NCBI GenBank assembly: GCA_036009105.1
Contig: DASYMJ010000325.1
Span: 1-23,129, forward strand
DNA length: 23,129 nt
Direction of reading: 5' to 3'
Source: JAFAVZ01 sp036009105
GTDB taxonomy: Bacteria > Acidobacteriota > Thermoanaerobaculia > Gp7-AA8
In this document: piece after piece, positions 1 through 8,317 of the stretch
How the letters are laid out: each line of letters starts with the position of its first letter
How positions within the stretch are numbered: the stretch's first letter is position 1
Position numbers and translations under genes: made by a program
The notes under the pieces: generated by a model
Told to the model about the DNA's origin: nothing
What the model saw: only the letters and a program-made list of their open reading frames with translations
Database searches by the model: none

Positions 1-433
1 GCCACAGCTCGTCCGCATCGGGCAGGCGCTGCGCAAGTTGCGCGGCGAGGCAATCGGTCGGCACGACGTCGAAGCCGACGCCGGGCAGCAGCGTGACGCC
101 GCGCTGCTTCGCCTCCCCGTCCTTCCGCATCACGGCCTCGAAGACCACGATCTCGCCCGTGATGTCGAGGTAGTGCGCGCCGGCGTCGAGGCAGGCGCGC
201 ACCATCGGCGCCGAGGTGTACATGAAGGGGCCGGCGCAATGGAGGACCAGCTGGATGTCGCGCAGATCAGGCGCGTCGAGCGGAAAAGCGCGCCACTGGA
301 GGCCGAGCTCTTTCGCCAGCGCCTCCACCGCGGTGCGGTCGCGCCCCGCGAGGATGGGCCGCTCGCCGCGCCGCGCCGCCTCGCGCGCGATCAGCTCGCC
401 GGTGTAGCCGTTGGCGCCGTAGATCATCCACAT
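1..433 (-). CDS. Saccharopine dehydrogenase-like NAD(P)-binding reductase (partial, C-terminus cut by window edge)
   Basis: Reading leftward from ATG at 433, 144 residues are visible before the window ends. The N-terminus is a Rossmann fold: a hydrophobic strand runs into GANGYTG (residues 6-12), followed about 20 residues later by ILAGRD, a typical cofactor-binding pair. HCAGPF (about 65-70) and HYLDITGE (about 87-94) are hallmarks of the saccharopine dehydrogenase / trans-acting enoyl reductase superfamily, whose members are about 350-420 residues long. The substrate cannot be told from this fragment; the family includes lysine-pathway dehydrogenases and many uncharacterised membrane-associated reductases. 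A second ATG lies two codons in (427) and is an equally possible start. Its promoter side abuts the family A palindrome at 453-540. The family call is firm, the function is not. Confidence 0.8.
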   Translation of the reverse strand, partial: MWMIYGANGYTGELIAREAARRGERPILAGRDRTAVEALAKELGLQWRAFPLDAPDLRDIQLVLHCAGPFMYTSAPMVRACLDAGAHYLDITGEIVVFEAVMRKDGEAKQRGVTLLPGVGFDVVPTDCLAAQLAQRLPDADELW

Positions 434-452
434 GGGCGCGATTGTAGGCGGG

Positions 453-540
453 AAACGTTGGGCCGGCTCTCCAGCCGGCCTACTGGTGGCCGATCCGCTA
501 TGCCGCGATTGGGCCGGCTGGAGAGCCGGCCCTACGTTTT
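453..540. repeat. Family A palindromic repeat (double GGGCCGGCT hairpin)
   Basis: Two hairpins, each built from GGGCCGGCT and AGCCGGCCC halves around a short CTCC/GGAG centre, lie at 460-480 and 511-532. They are separated by about 30 nt and flanked by AAACGTT on the left and CTACGTTTT on the right. The two hairpins are also inverted relative to each other, so the whole element can fold into one long stem. The right end overlaps the stop codon of the kinase gene (TGA at 540-542, minus strand), so the element probably also ends that transcript. Related copies are at 11750, 13103 and 23074. Confidence 0.9.
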
Positions 541-1946
541 CACGATCCTTTGAACCAGCTTTTCAAGCGTTGCCAGCGCGACGGTTTCTTGGCCGGTTGC
601 TGCGGCGTCTCTTCCTTCGCGGCGGCGGTGGTGGCGGGCACGCGGCGCTTCGGCGCGGAGACGGTGATCTTCTGCGACGACAGCGAGGTCTGCACCGAGG
701 CGCGCTCGTCGCGGGCCACGCTGCTGTTCGGCCAGCGGGAGAGATAGGCGTCGTAGAGACGGATGGCGTCGTCGTGGTTGCCGGAGTTGGCGGCGGCGCG
801 GGCGGCGTCGAGGGTGGCGCGCTTCTCCTGCAGCTCCGCCACCGGCGCGCGGGCGACGGGCAGGGCCTGTTCGCGCGTCACGCGCTGGCGCAGCACGAGC
901 AGCGAGGCGCCGGCGACGAGGGCGATGCTGATGATCACCGCCATGGCGATGGCCAGCGGGATGGGCCGCCGCAGCAGCGACGGCTCGGGCGCGAAGAGCT
1001 CGCGGTACGTCGGCAGCGGCGTCGTATCGATGTGCCGCGCGCGGTCGACGGCCAGCGTCTCCACATCGAGCGGATCGGTCACCAGCTCCGGCTCCGGCAT
1101 GCCCGCGCCGTCATGGACAAGATCGTCCAGCGCCTCGGCCGCCGTCGCGTAGCGGTCGGCCGGCGCCTTCGCCATCAGCTTCTGCACCGCGCGCGCGACC
1201 GGCTCCGGCACGTGCGGCGCGGCCTCGCTGGCCAGCGGCGGGTCGAGGTTCACCACGTTGTACAGCACGCTGCTCAGCTCCTGCGAGGCGAACGGCTTCG
1301 CGCCGGTGAGCATCTCGTACAGCACCACCCCGGCCGAGAAGAGATCGGAGCGCGTGGTCACCGGCGCGGAGCGCACCTGCTCCGGCGACATGTAGTTCGG
1401 CGTGCCGACCAGCAGGTTGATTCCGGTCAGGCTCGACTCCAGCCGCCGGGCGATGCCGAAGTCCGCGATCTTGGCCTGCCCCTCGGAGGTCAGCAGGATG
1501 TTCGCCGGCTTGATGTCTCGATGGATGATCCCTTTCGCGTGCGCGTACGCCAGCGCCCGCAGGATGTCCGCCCCGATCGACAGCGCCTCGGCGAGCGGCA
1601 GGGGGCGGGTCCGCTTGAGGCGGGCCAGGAGCGTCTCGCCGTCCACGTACTCCGTGGCCAGGAACTCCACGCGCTCGCCGGCGTAGCCGACGTCGTACAG
1701 CGTGACGATGTTCGGATGCTGCAGCGCGCCGCACAGCTCGGCCTCGCGCTGCAGGCGCTTGTAGAAGTCGCTTTGATCCTCGTCGTCCTCGAAGCGCTGG
1801 TCGCCCTGCACGACCTTCAGCGCGACGTAGCGGCCGAAGCGGCGATGCCTGGCCAGGTACACCTTTCCGATCGAGCCTTTGCCCAGCAGCGACTCGACAT
1901 CGTAGTCGCCGCACTGCCGCGGATCGGAGGCCGTGAGCGGTGGCAT
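540..1946 (-). CDS. Membrane-anchored Ser/Thr protein kinase (PknB-like)
   Basis: 468 residues. The N-terminal half is a complete Hanks-type kinase domain (about 15-280): glycine loop GKGSIGKV (22-29), ATP-anchoring Lys in VALK (K44), catalytic loop HRDIKPAN (142-149, Asp144), metal-binding DFG (162-164), and an activation segment ending in GTPNYMSPEQ (181-190). A proline/acid-rich linker leads to one hydrophobic helix (about 329-352). After it comes an alanine-rich segment (about 365-420) that looks like a single TPR-type hairpin (NSGNHDDAIRLYDAYLSRWP), then a basic Lys/Arg/Trp-rich tail. By analogy with PknB the kinase domain would be cytoplasmic and the C-terminus extracytoplasmic. Here the exported part is short and has no PASTA repeats. 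All catalytic residues are present, so it should be active. It is probably an independent gene: family C repeats lie upstream and family A repeats downstream. The substrate is unknown. Confidence 0.93.
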   Translation of the reverse strand: MPPLTASDPRQCGDYDVESLLGKGSIGKVYLARHRRFGRYVALKVVQGDQRFEDDEDQSDFYKRLQREAELCGALQHPNIVTLYDVGYAGERVEFLATEYVDGETLLARLKRTRPLPLAEALSIGADILRALAYAHAKGIIHRDIKPANILLTSEGQAKIADFGIARRLESSLTGINLLVGTPNYMSPEQVRSAPVTTRSDLFSAGVVLYEMLTGAKPFASQELSSVLYNVVNLDPPLASEAAPHVPEPVARAVQKLMAKAPADRYATAAEALDDLVHDGAGMPEPELVTDPLDVETLAVDRARHIDTTPLPTYRELFAPEPSLLRRPIPLAIAMAVIISIALVAGASLLVLRQRVTREQALPVARAPVAELQEKRATLDAARAAANSGNHDDAIRLYDAYLSRWPNSSVARDERASVQTSLSSQKITVSAPKRRVPATTAAAKEETPQQPAKKPSRWQRLKSWFKGS

Positions 1947-1967
1947 GTGGAGATAGGGTACAGCCGA

Positions 1968-2042
1968 GTTACTGGTTGCTGGTTACTGGTTGCTGGTCGG
2001 GACGACGAGGCGCAAGTAACCAGCAACCAGCAACGAGCAACT
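1968..2042. repeat. Family C repeat (TTGCTGGTTACTGG units, inverted)
   Basis: The left part carries alternating direct units GTTACTGG and TTGCTGG. The right part carries the complement (AAGTAACCAGCAACCAGCAA), giving an imperfect long palindrome around a GC-rich centre (CGGGACGACGAGGCGC). It fills the space between the stop of the S9 peptidase (2046) and the start of the kinase (1946), so it must lie in or near the kinase promoter/leader. A longer relative is at 15378-15500. Its base composition is plainly unlike the surrounding coding DNA. Confidence 0.85.
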
Positions 2043-2045
2043 GTC

Positions 2046-3899
2046 TCATTTCAAGTGCTCCACGAAAAAGCGGGTCACCGCCACGGCGGACTTGATGCGG
2101 TTCGCCGTCTTGCGCCAGCCGTGGCCCTCGTCGGGGAAGAGCACGTACTCCACCGGCACGCCTCGCGCCTTGAGCGTGTTCACCACCTGCTCCGCTTCCA
2201 CCACCGGCACGTTCGTGTCGTTCGCGCCGTGCAGCACGATGAGCGGCGTCTTCACCCGATCCAGCTTGTGCACCGGCGAGATGGAGCGGATCATCTCCCG
2301 CTGCGTCTCCGGGTCGCCGTACTCGCTCTTGGAGATCACGGCCATCCACGGCTCGCTGTGGGCGAAGAAGGTCTCGAAGTTGACCACGCCGAAGAGGTTC
2401 GCGCCGGCGGCGAACAGATCGGGGAACTCGGTCACGCCGGCCATCACCATGTAGCCGCCGTAGGAGCCGCCCATGATGCCGAGGCGTTTCGGATCGGCCA
2501 GGTTGCGGCTGACCAGCGCGTCGACGGAGGCCTTGATGTCCTGCACCGAGCCGACGCGCAGCGCGCCGTTGTCGAGGTTGACGAACTTCTTGCCGAAGCC
2601 TGCCGAGCCGCGCACGTTCGGCGCGAAGACGGCGATGCCGTTCGCCACGAGCGCCTGGTATTGGGTGTTGAACGTCGGCCGCTCCTGGCTCTCCGGGCCG
2701 CCGTGGAAACTGAACACCGTGGCGTAGGGCGGCTTCGCCTCTTTCGGCCGGTAGAGCCAGCCGCTGAGCGGCAGGCCGTCCGCGGCGGTGTACTGCACGA
2801 GCTCGGGACGGACGAGCTGCGCCAGATCGATGCCGGGATGCGCGCTGCGCGTGAGCTGCTGCAGCGTGCCGGTGGCGACGTCGAGGAGCCAGAGGTCCTG
2901 CGGCGCGGCGGAGCCGGAGAGCGCGAGCGCGATCTTCTTCCCGTCCGGTGAGAACGCCGCGGCGCCGAGGATGTCGGCGGGGAGCCTGGAGAGGGGGCGG
3001 GACTTGCCGGTTTTCAGGTCGAACAGAGCCAGCTCGGCGCGGCCGCCGACGTTCCAGGCGAGGAGGGCCGTCTCGCCGCGGTCGTCGATCTCGAAGCCGC
3101 CCAGCTCCGCGTCGTCGCGCGCGGCGAGCACTTCCAGCGGCGAGGCCTTGCCGTCCTTGATGGTCACCCGGCCGAACGCGCTGCGGTCGCGCGCGGGATC
3201 GCCGGTGAGGTAGACCACGTCGTCCTTCGCTCCCGCAAAGTAGGAGGAGCCGAACGTGGCGGGCGGATCGTGTTTGGTGATCAGCACGTCGCTGGAGCCG
3301 TCCAGGGCGATGCGGTAGATGTCGTCGTCGCCGCGGTTGGCCAGGCGGGAGAGCAGCGCGTACTTGTCGTCGCGCGAGACCGCGTTGATGGAGCCGATGC
3401 CCTGCGTTTGGGCGACGAGGCGCATCTTGCCGCTGGCGACGTCGACCAACCAGGCGTCGAGCGCGTCGGCGGAGCGGCGGTTGGAGTCGATGAGGAGCGC
3501 CTTGCCGTCGTGGGTCCAGGCGTCGAGGCTGTTGTTCTCCTTGCCGCCTTCGGTGAGGCGCCGCAGGCCGGTGCCGTCCGGCCGGACGACGTATACCTGC
3601 GTGTTCAATCCGCCGCCCGGCGCCACTTCCAGGGCCAGCCAGTCGCCCGCCGGCGACCAGAGCACGCGCGACACCGGGTCGTCCAGCGCCGTCACCTGAT
3701 CGGGCCAGCCGCCGCTCGAGGCGATCGTCCACGCCTGCGGCACGCCGCTGATGTTGGTGAGGAAGGCGATGCGCTTCCCGTCCGGCGAGAACGACGGCGC
3801 GGTGGCGAAGCCGACCTTGGCCATCATGGCCACGGTGCGCTCGAGGTCGTCGGCGAGGAGGGGAAAGGCCAGAGCGAGGAGGAGCAGGAGGCGCTTCAT
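2046..3899 (-). CDS. S9 family prolyl oligopeptidase/acylaminoacyl peptidase-like, exported
   Basis: 617 residues from ATG at 3899. The start MKRLLLLLALAFPLLA is a classical signal peptide, so the enzyme is probably periplasmic or secreted. An in-frame ATG seven codons upstream lies inside a family B repeat and is unlikely to be used. Residues about 25-365 form a TolB/WD40-like propeller, with recurring SFSPDGKRIAF and AFSPDGKKIAL blades. Residues about 375-617 are an alpha/beta hydrolase domain with oxyanion-side HGGPE, nucleophile motif GGSYGG (Ser479), catalytic Asp in GANDTNVP (Asp561) and His in DEGHGW (His593). Such enzymes cut short peptides, often after Pro or from acylated N-termini. 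Length and motif order are typical for the family. The exact specificity cannot be read from sequence. The gene is bounded by family C (downstream) and family B (upstream) repeats, so it is likely monocistronic. Confidence 0.93.
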   Translation of the reverse strand: MKRLLLLLALAFPLLADDLERTVAMMAKVGFATAPSFSPDGKRIAFLTNISGVPQAWTIASSGGWPDQVTALDDPVSRVLWSPAGDWLALEVAPGGGLNTQVYVVRPDGTGLRRLTEGGKENNSLDAWTHDGKALLIDSNRRSADALDAWLVDVASGKMRLVAQTQGIGSINAVSRDDKYALLSRLANRGDDDIYRIALDGSSDVLITKHDPPATFGSSYFAGAKDDVVYLTGDPARDRSAFGRVTIKDGKASPLEVLAARDDAELGGFEIDDRGETALLAWNVGGRAELALFDLKTGKSRPLSRLPADILGAAAFSPDGKKIALALSGSAAPQDLWLLDVATGTLQQLTRSAHPGIDLAQLVRPELVQYTAADGLPLSGWLYRPKEAKPPYATVFSFHGGPESQERPTFNTQYQALVANGIAVFAPNVRGSAGFGKKFVNLDNGALRVGSVQDIKASVDALVSRNLADPKRLGIMGGSYGGYMVMAGVTEFPDLFAAGANLFGVVNFETFFAHSEPWMAVISKSEYGDPETQREMIRSISPVHKLDRVKTPLIVLHGANDTNVPVVEAEQVVNTLKARGVPVEYVLFPDEGHGWRKTANRIKSAVAVTRFFVEHLK

Positions 3900-3914
3900 G
3901 GGGAGGATTCTACG

Positions 3915-4000
3915 TGTCATCCTGAGGCGCGCAGACGCCGAACGGATCTCCTCGCAAGCGCCGTGGGATCCATTCGCCCTCTGCGGGGCTCAGGATGACA
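3915..4000. repeat. Family B palindromic repeat (TGTCATCCTGAG ends)
   Basis: Terminal inverted repeats TGTCATCCTGAG (3915-3926) and CTCAGGATGACA (3989-4000) match perfectly. Pairing continues inward imperfectly through GGATC-containing arms, so this 86-nt element is a decayed long hairpin. It sits three bases before the stop codon of the outer-membrane protein gene (4003) and just upstream of the S9 peptidase start. A much better preserved copy is inside a coding region at 18048-18131. Confidence 0.88.
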
Positions 4001-4002
4001 CC

Positions 4003-4614
4003 CTAGAACCGGATCCGCACGCCGGCGCTGAGCACCAGCGGCTTGAGGTCCAGCCGCATCGATTCCGGCGCGTCCACGGTCGAGTCGGGGCGGAAGGCGA
4101 TGTACTTCGCGTCGACGGCCACGCCCCACCGCTCGCTGAAGCCGAACGTCGCGCCGGCGTTGGCCATCCAGGTCGCGCCATCCTCCACGTGCACGGTGCC
4201 GATGCCGGAGAGGTCGAGATCGCTGCTGCTGAGGTCATCGGTCAGCACGTAGGCCGCGCCGCCGCCGGCGTAGACGTCGAAGCGTGACGAACGGGCGAGG
4301 TGGAACTGCAAAGCGGCCGTGATCGGCGTCAGCCTCAGCTCGCCGAGGTCGAGGATGTCCACGCCGTCGACGGAGATCCGGCCGCGCTTGCTCTTCAGCG
4401 CCGTGGCGGCGAGCTCGGTGGAGAGGTGCGAGGTCCAGTAATGATTGATGCTGGCGCCGAAGCCGCGCGCATCGTCGAAGCCGAGCGTCGCGGTCAGGTC
4501 GGTGGTGTCGTGGATGCGCGCGGCGGCGATCCAGAGGCCGACGTCGTTCGACTGCGCGGCGAGGGGGAGGGCGGCGACGAGGATGAGGGCAGCGAAAATG
4601 AGGCGCTTGCGCAT
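4003..4614 (-). CDS. OmpW-like outer-membrane beta-barrel protein
   Basis: 203 residues. The start ATG at 4614 has a good Shine-Dalgarno, AAGGAG, seven bases upstream; reading further upstream would run antisense through the acylase gene. The signal peptide MRKRLIFAALILVAALPLAA is probably cut after Ala20. The mature part alternates polar and hydrophobic residues, with strands such as FDVYAGGGAAYVL (112-124), typical of the OmpW/small barrel superfamily, and ends in ...VRIRF, the C-terminal Phe that marks outer-membrane barrels for BAM assembly. OmpW proteins are eight-stranded barrels of about 200 residues thought to pass small hydrophobic compounds. The ligand here is unknown. It is divergent from the penicillin acylase gene, with only 63 bp between the two starts, so both promoters share that gap. 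Confidence 0.85.
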   Translation of the reverse strand: MRKRLIFAALILVAALPLAAQSNDVGLWIAAARIHDTTDLTATLGFDDARGFGASINHYWTSHLSTELAATALKSKRGRISVDGVDILDLGELRLTPITAALQFHLARSSRFDVYAGGGAAYVLTDDLSSSDLDLSGIGTVHVEDGATWMANAGATFGFSERWGVAVDAKYIAFRPDSTVDAPESMRLDLKPLVLSAGVRIRF

Positions 4615-4677
4615 ACCTGGGCTCCTTGCGGCGGATTCTATCGCCGACGTATAAGGATGTGCACAAGGGGGCATTTC

Positions 4678-7449
4678 ATGAAACGCGTCCTTTTCCTGGC
4701 CAGCGTCCTCCTCTCCGCCGCCGCGCTGCTCGGGCAGGACCTGCCCAACGGCCGGTTCGCGAAAATGCCGGGCATGCTCCAGCCTGGCATGATCACCCGC
4801 GAGGCGAACGGCATCCCCCACGTCTTCGCCCTCAACCGGCACGACCTGGTGTTCCTCAACGGCTGGCTGCACGCGCAGGACCGCCTGTTCCAGATGGACA
4901 CCTCGCGCCGCATCGCCAGCGGCACCGCGGGCGAGCTGCTGGGCAGCTCCGCCCTCTCCAACGACGTCCAGCTGCGGACGTTCGGCCTGCGCCGCGCGGC
5001 GGAGGCGGCGCTGCCGCTGCTTTCGGCGGATACGCGCGCGGCGCTCGATGCCTACGCCGAAGGGGTGAACGCGTACACCGCCACCCATTTCCTGCCGGCG
5101 GAGTACGGCCTGCTGGAGCAGTCCAAGGTGCCGCCCTGGACGCCGGTCGACTCGCTCGTGGTGGGCAAGCTCATCGCGTTCGGGCTCTCCTTCGATCTCG
5201 ACCTCGATGCAACCGTGGGGCTGATCTCGTACCAGACGGCGGGAGCCATCGTCGGCTTCGACGGCGCGAAGCTCTTCACCGACACGTGGCGCGTCGCGCC
5301 GTTCACCGCCGCGGCCACGATTCCGGACGCCACCGGCACCGGCTCGAAGTTGCCCATCCTCGATGGGCCGCGGTTCGACACCTCATTCGTCAAACCGGAG
5401 ACGCTGGACATGCTGCGCGAGCTGCGCAACCGCGCGAGCGAGGTGGAAGTGCTCGCCTCGTCCCTGAATCCGGAGCGGCACGCCGGCTCGAACGAGTGGG
5501 CCGTCTCGCCCGCCAAGTCGACCACAGGCAACGCGCTCATCGCGAACGATCCGCATCTCGCGCTCACCGCCCCCTCCACGTTCTATCCGATCTCGCTCCG
5601 CGGCGGCGGCATCAACGTGGCCGGCATGGGCTTCCCCGGCGCGCCGTTCGTGATTCAGGGGCAGAACGAGCGGCTGGCCTGGGGCTCGACCGTCCATCCG
5701 ATGGACGTGACGGACCTCTATCAGGAGCAACTCGTGCCGGACGCGGCCTCGCCCAGCGGCTTCTCATCACTCTACAAAGGCGCGAAGGAGACGGTGCAGG
5801 CCATCCCCCAGGTGTTCCGGGTGAATGCGCGCGGCAACGGTGTGATGGATGACCTCGCGATCGTGCCGGCGTCGGCCTCGATCCCGGTCGCGACGCTGGT
5901 CGTGCCGCGGCACGGGCCGGTCATCCAGCTCAGCGCCGCGACCGGCGTGGCCGTGACGGTGCAGTACGCCGGCTTCTATCCGACCCACGAGCTCGAGTCG
6001 TTCATGAAGATCGACGAGGCGAAGACGATTGACGAGTTCAAGAGCGCGCTGCAGCTGTTCGACGTCGGCTCGCAAAACTTCGCGGTGGCGGACGTCGACG
6101 GCAACATCGCCTACTTCACCAGTGGCGAGCTGCCGCTGCGGGAGGACCTGCAGGCCGGCAAGGTGACCGGCGTGCCGCCGTACTTCATCCGCAACGGCCA
6201 GGGCGGCAACGAGTGGATCCCGGCCACCGGCGCGCGGCCGGCCGATCAGGCGCTGCCCTTCGCCATCCTGCCGTACGCGGAGATGCCGCAGGTGCAGAAC
6301 CCCTCCAATGGGTGGTTCGTGAACGCGAACAACGATCCCACGGGGCAGACCTTGGATAACGATCCGCTCAACACGCCGCGGGCGGGCGGCGGCATCCTCT
6401 ATCTCAATCCCGGCTACGACGGCCTGCGCGCCGGGCGGATCACGGAGCTGGTGCGGGCGAAGCTGGCCGGCGGCGGGAAGATGTCGCCGGACGACATGAA
6501 GGCCATCCAGGCGGACACGGCGCTCATCGACGCCGAGGTGTTCGTGCCGTTCATCACGAAAGCCTATGCGAATGCGAAGACGCCCGGCTCGGTGCTGGCC
6601 GGACTGGCCGTAAATGCGGACGTGACCGAAGCGGTCGACCGGCTGGGCAGGTGGAACTTCACCACGCCCACCGGCATCGACACCGGCTACGACGCGGCGG
6701 ATGTGAACGGCGTGCTCAGCGCGCCGTCGCAGGCGGAGATCGACAACAGCATCGCGGCTACGGTGTACGCCGCGTGGCGCAGCCGCTTCCTGGCGAACAC
6801 CATCGACGCGGTGATGAAGCAACTGACCGTGCCGCTGCCGCCCGCGCAGCAGACGCTCGCGGCGCTGCGCTTCCAGCTGGAGAACTTCGCCACGACCGGC
6901 GGGCGCGGCGCCTCCGGCGTCAACTTCTTCAACTCGACCTGCTGCACCACCGCGGCCGAGCGGCGCGATGCAATCATTCTGACCAGCATGATCGAGGGGC
7001 TGGCCATGCTGCAGAGCGATGCGTTCGTCCCCGCCTTCAACCGCTCCGGCAGGTTCACCGACTGGCGCTGGGGCAAGCTGCACCGCGTCGTCTTCGCCCA
7101 CCTCCTCGGCTCGGCCTTCTCGCCCGGCGGCACGGCCGGCCAGCCGCCCTTCCCCTCTGTATCCACGCTCACCGGCGTGGCCACGGACGGCGGCTTCGGC
7201 ACCGTCGACGCCGCGACGCACAACGCGCGCGCCTCGACGCCGGACGGTTTCATGTTCAGCAGCGGCCCGAACCGGCGCTACGTGGGCGACATGGCGAAGG
7301 ACGGCATCCGCGGCGAGTCGTCCCTGCCGGGTGGCGTGAGCGGCAGGATCGGCGATCCGCTCTCAGTGAACCTGCTGATGTTGTGGCTGACCAACGACAC
7401 CTACCCGGTGCGGGCGGACGTGACGCCGAAGATCCCGTTCATCAAATGA
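4678..7449 (+). CDS. Penicillin acylase family N-terminal-nucleophile hydrolase
   Basis: 923 residues. The start ATG at 4678 is preceded by AAGGGGG at a spacing of about six. A signal peptide MKRVLFLASVLLSAAALLG indicates export. The product follows the penicillin G acylase plan: an alpha chain with DxPHVF-like EANGIPHVF (42-50) and HAQDRLFQMD (65-74), then the self-cleavage site HAGSNEWAV, in which Ser271 after Gly270 becomes the N-terminal nucleophile of the beta chain. NDPHL (290-294) and WGSTVHPMDVTDLYQE follow, as in the family. Length fits (about 750-900 for most members; this one is on the long side). Family members cleave amides such as beta-lactam side chains, acyl-homoserine lactones or lipopeptide tails; the substrate here cannot be assigned. 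It likely acts in the periplasm. It appears to be a single-gene unit, with a strong hairpin just after the stop. Confidence 0.93.
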   Translation: MKRVLFLASVLLSAAALLGQDLPNGRFAKMPGMLQPGMITREANGIPHVFALNRHDLVFLNGWLHAQDRLFQMDTSRRIASGTAGELLGSSALSNDVQLRTFGLRRAAEAALPLLSADTRAALDAYAEGVNAYTATHFLPAEYGLLEQSKVPPWTPVDSLVVGKLIAFGLSFDLDLDATVGLISYQTAGAIVGFDGAKLFTDTWRVAPFTAAATIPDATGTGSKLPILDGPRFDTSFVKPETLDMLRELRNRASEVEVLASSLNPERHAGSNEWAVSPAKSTTGNALIANDPHLALTAPSTFYPISLRGGGINVAGMGFPGAPFVIQGQNERLAWGSTVHPMDVTDLYQEQLVPDAASPSGFSSLYKGAKETVQAIPQVFRVNARGNGVMDDLAIVPASASIPVATLVVPRHGPVIQLSAATGVAVTVQYAGFYPTHELESFMKIDEAKTIDEFKSALQLFDVGSQNFAVADVDGNIAYFTSGELPLREDLQAGKVTGVPPYFIRNGQGGNEWIPATGARPADQALPFAILPYAEMPQVQNPSNGWFVNANNDPTGQTLDNDPLNTPRAGGGILYLNPGYDGLRAGRITELVRAKLAGGGKMSPDDMKAIQADTALIDAEVFVPFITKAYANAKTPGSVLAGLAVNADVTEAVDRLGRWNFTTPTGIDTGYDAADVNGVLSAPSQAEIDNSIAATVYAAWRSRFLANTIDAVMKQLTVPLPPAQQTLAALRFQLENFATTGGRGASGVNFFNSTCCTTAAERRDAIILTSMIEGLAMLQSDAFVPAFNRSGRFTDWRWGKLHRVVFAHLLGSAFSPGGTAGQPPFPSVSTLTGVATDGGFGTVDAATHNARASTPDGFMFSSGPNRRYVGDMAKDGIRGESSLPGGVSGRIGDPLSVNLLMLWLTNDTYPVRADVTPKIPFIK

Positions 7450-7452
7450 GGA

Positions 7453-7474
7453 AGCGATGGCACTCACCATCGCT
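7453..7474 (+). terminator. Hairpin after the acylase stop codon (possible terminator)
   Basis: AGCGATGG (7453-7460) and CCATCGCT (7467-7474) form a perfect 8-bp stem with a 6-nt loop four bases after the stop codon. There is no T-run after it, so it is either a factor-dependent terminator or an mRNA 3'-end stabiliser. The call is by position and pairing only. Confidence 0.4.
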
Positions 7475-7498
7475 CGACCTCGCTCTCGACGTCGATCA

Positions 7499-7547
7499 GC
7501 CGTCTCCGCTGGCCCCACGCGCGGCTGGGTGCACATGCGGAGACGGC
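7499..7547 (+). promoter_or_regulatory. Stem-loop in the leader region of the DUF4062 gene
   Basis: GCCGTCTCCGC (7499-7509) pairs perfectly with GCGGAGACGGC (7537-7547), an 11-bp stem enclosing 27 nt. It lies in the 165-bp gap between the acylase and DUF4062 genes, about 70 bases before the latter's start. I see no convincing promoter hexamers in this gap. It could be a 5'-UTR structure, a terminator part or an operator. Confidence 0.35.
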
Positions 7548-7614
7548 CCTCGACGTGCCGTGACGATCATCCGAGGTAGGGAAACCCGCGGCGCGGTCAC
7601 TCCTCAGCAGGGGC

Positions 7615-8298
7615 ATGGGCGGCTTCGAGCAACCGCAGATTTTCATCAGTTCGACCAGTGAGCTGACGCCGGAGCGGCGGGCCGTCTCCAAAGCGATCCG
7701 GGGGATGACGCCGCCCTGCCGCCCTTTCGACTACCTCGTCCACACCGCGCGGCGGGCCTCGCCGAAGGATGAATGTGAGCGCCAGATCCGCAACTCGAAC
7801 GTCTTCCTCCTGCTCCTCGGCGCCGCATACGGATCGCTTTTCCCCGGCCAGCCGATGTCGATCGTGGAGTGGGAGTACGAGCTGGCCAAGAAGCATCGCT
7901 CGGCCGATCTGCAGACGTATCGCAAGCAGTTCCCTCCCGGGTCGGGCGTGCTGATCGACAACCGCCAGGAGGCGTTCATCCGCCGGGTCTGCGACTTTGA
8001 GCAGGGCCACTGGTCGGTGATGTTCGCTACGCCCGAGGAGCTGTGCGACACGGTCGTGAACGGGATCGAGGCGTGGAGGGAAGAGTGCAAATCGAATTAC
8101 GAGCTCCTCGAGCCGGTGCGCGGTCCGTGGCGTGACCGTCTCTTCACCATCGCGGCGGCGGGCATCAGTCTCTTCACCGTCGGGGCGACGGCCTGGCTCG
8201 CCGTGCGCGGAACTGCTCAGGGGACGCTGCTCATCGTGGCGGGAACGGGGCTGCTCTGCATGTTCAGCCTCGTGTTTTTCCGGAACCTGAAGCTTTGA
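7615..8298 (+). CDS. DUF4062 domain protein with two C-terminal membrane helices
   Basis: 227 residues. The N-terminal domain (about 7-100) matches DUF4062: IFISSTSELTPER (9-21), then CERQIRNSNVFLLLLGAAYGS (54-74) and SIVEWEYELA (82-91), the three blocks seen in that family. DUF4062 resembles TIR/SEFIR-like alpha-beta sensor or effector domains and often caps NTPase or WD40 proteins in signalling and defence contexts. Here it is not fused to an NTPase. Instead it has a middle segment (about 100-170) and two hydrophobic helices (about 177-197 and 203-222), ending NLKL. The start ATG at 7615 has a weak GGGG-type ribosome site, but an in-frame stop upstream and no other start codon support it. 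The next gene begins 19 bp after the stop, also as a membrane protein, so the two are probably co-transcribed. The function is unknown; membrane signalling or defence is inference. Confidence 0.8.
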   Translation: MGGFEQPQIFISSTSELTPERRAVSKAIRGMTPPCRPFDYLVHTARRASPKDECERQIRNSNVFLLLLGAAYGSLFPGQPMSIVEWEYELAKKHRSADLQTYRKQFPPGSGVLIDNRQEAFIRRVCDFEQGHWSVMFATPEELCDTVVNGIEAWREECKSNYELLEPVRGPWRDRLFTIAAAGISLFTVGATAWLAVRGTAQGTLLIVAGTGLLCMFSLVFFRNLKL

Positions 8299-8317
8299 AG
8301 TCCAGAGGAGGATGGTG

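Noticed and set aside
432..2951. An 839-codon plus-strand open frame
   Set aside because: It is antisense to the kinase and S9 peptidase, which have full motif sets. Its product is a low-complexity Arg/Ala/Gly/His-rich sequence typical of antisense frames in GC-rich DNA, and it runs through a repeat.
4615..5088. N-terminal extension of the OmpW-like gene
   Set aside because: It is antisense to the conserved acylase N-terminus. The signal peptide and AAGGAG site at 4614 define the true start.
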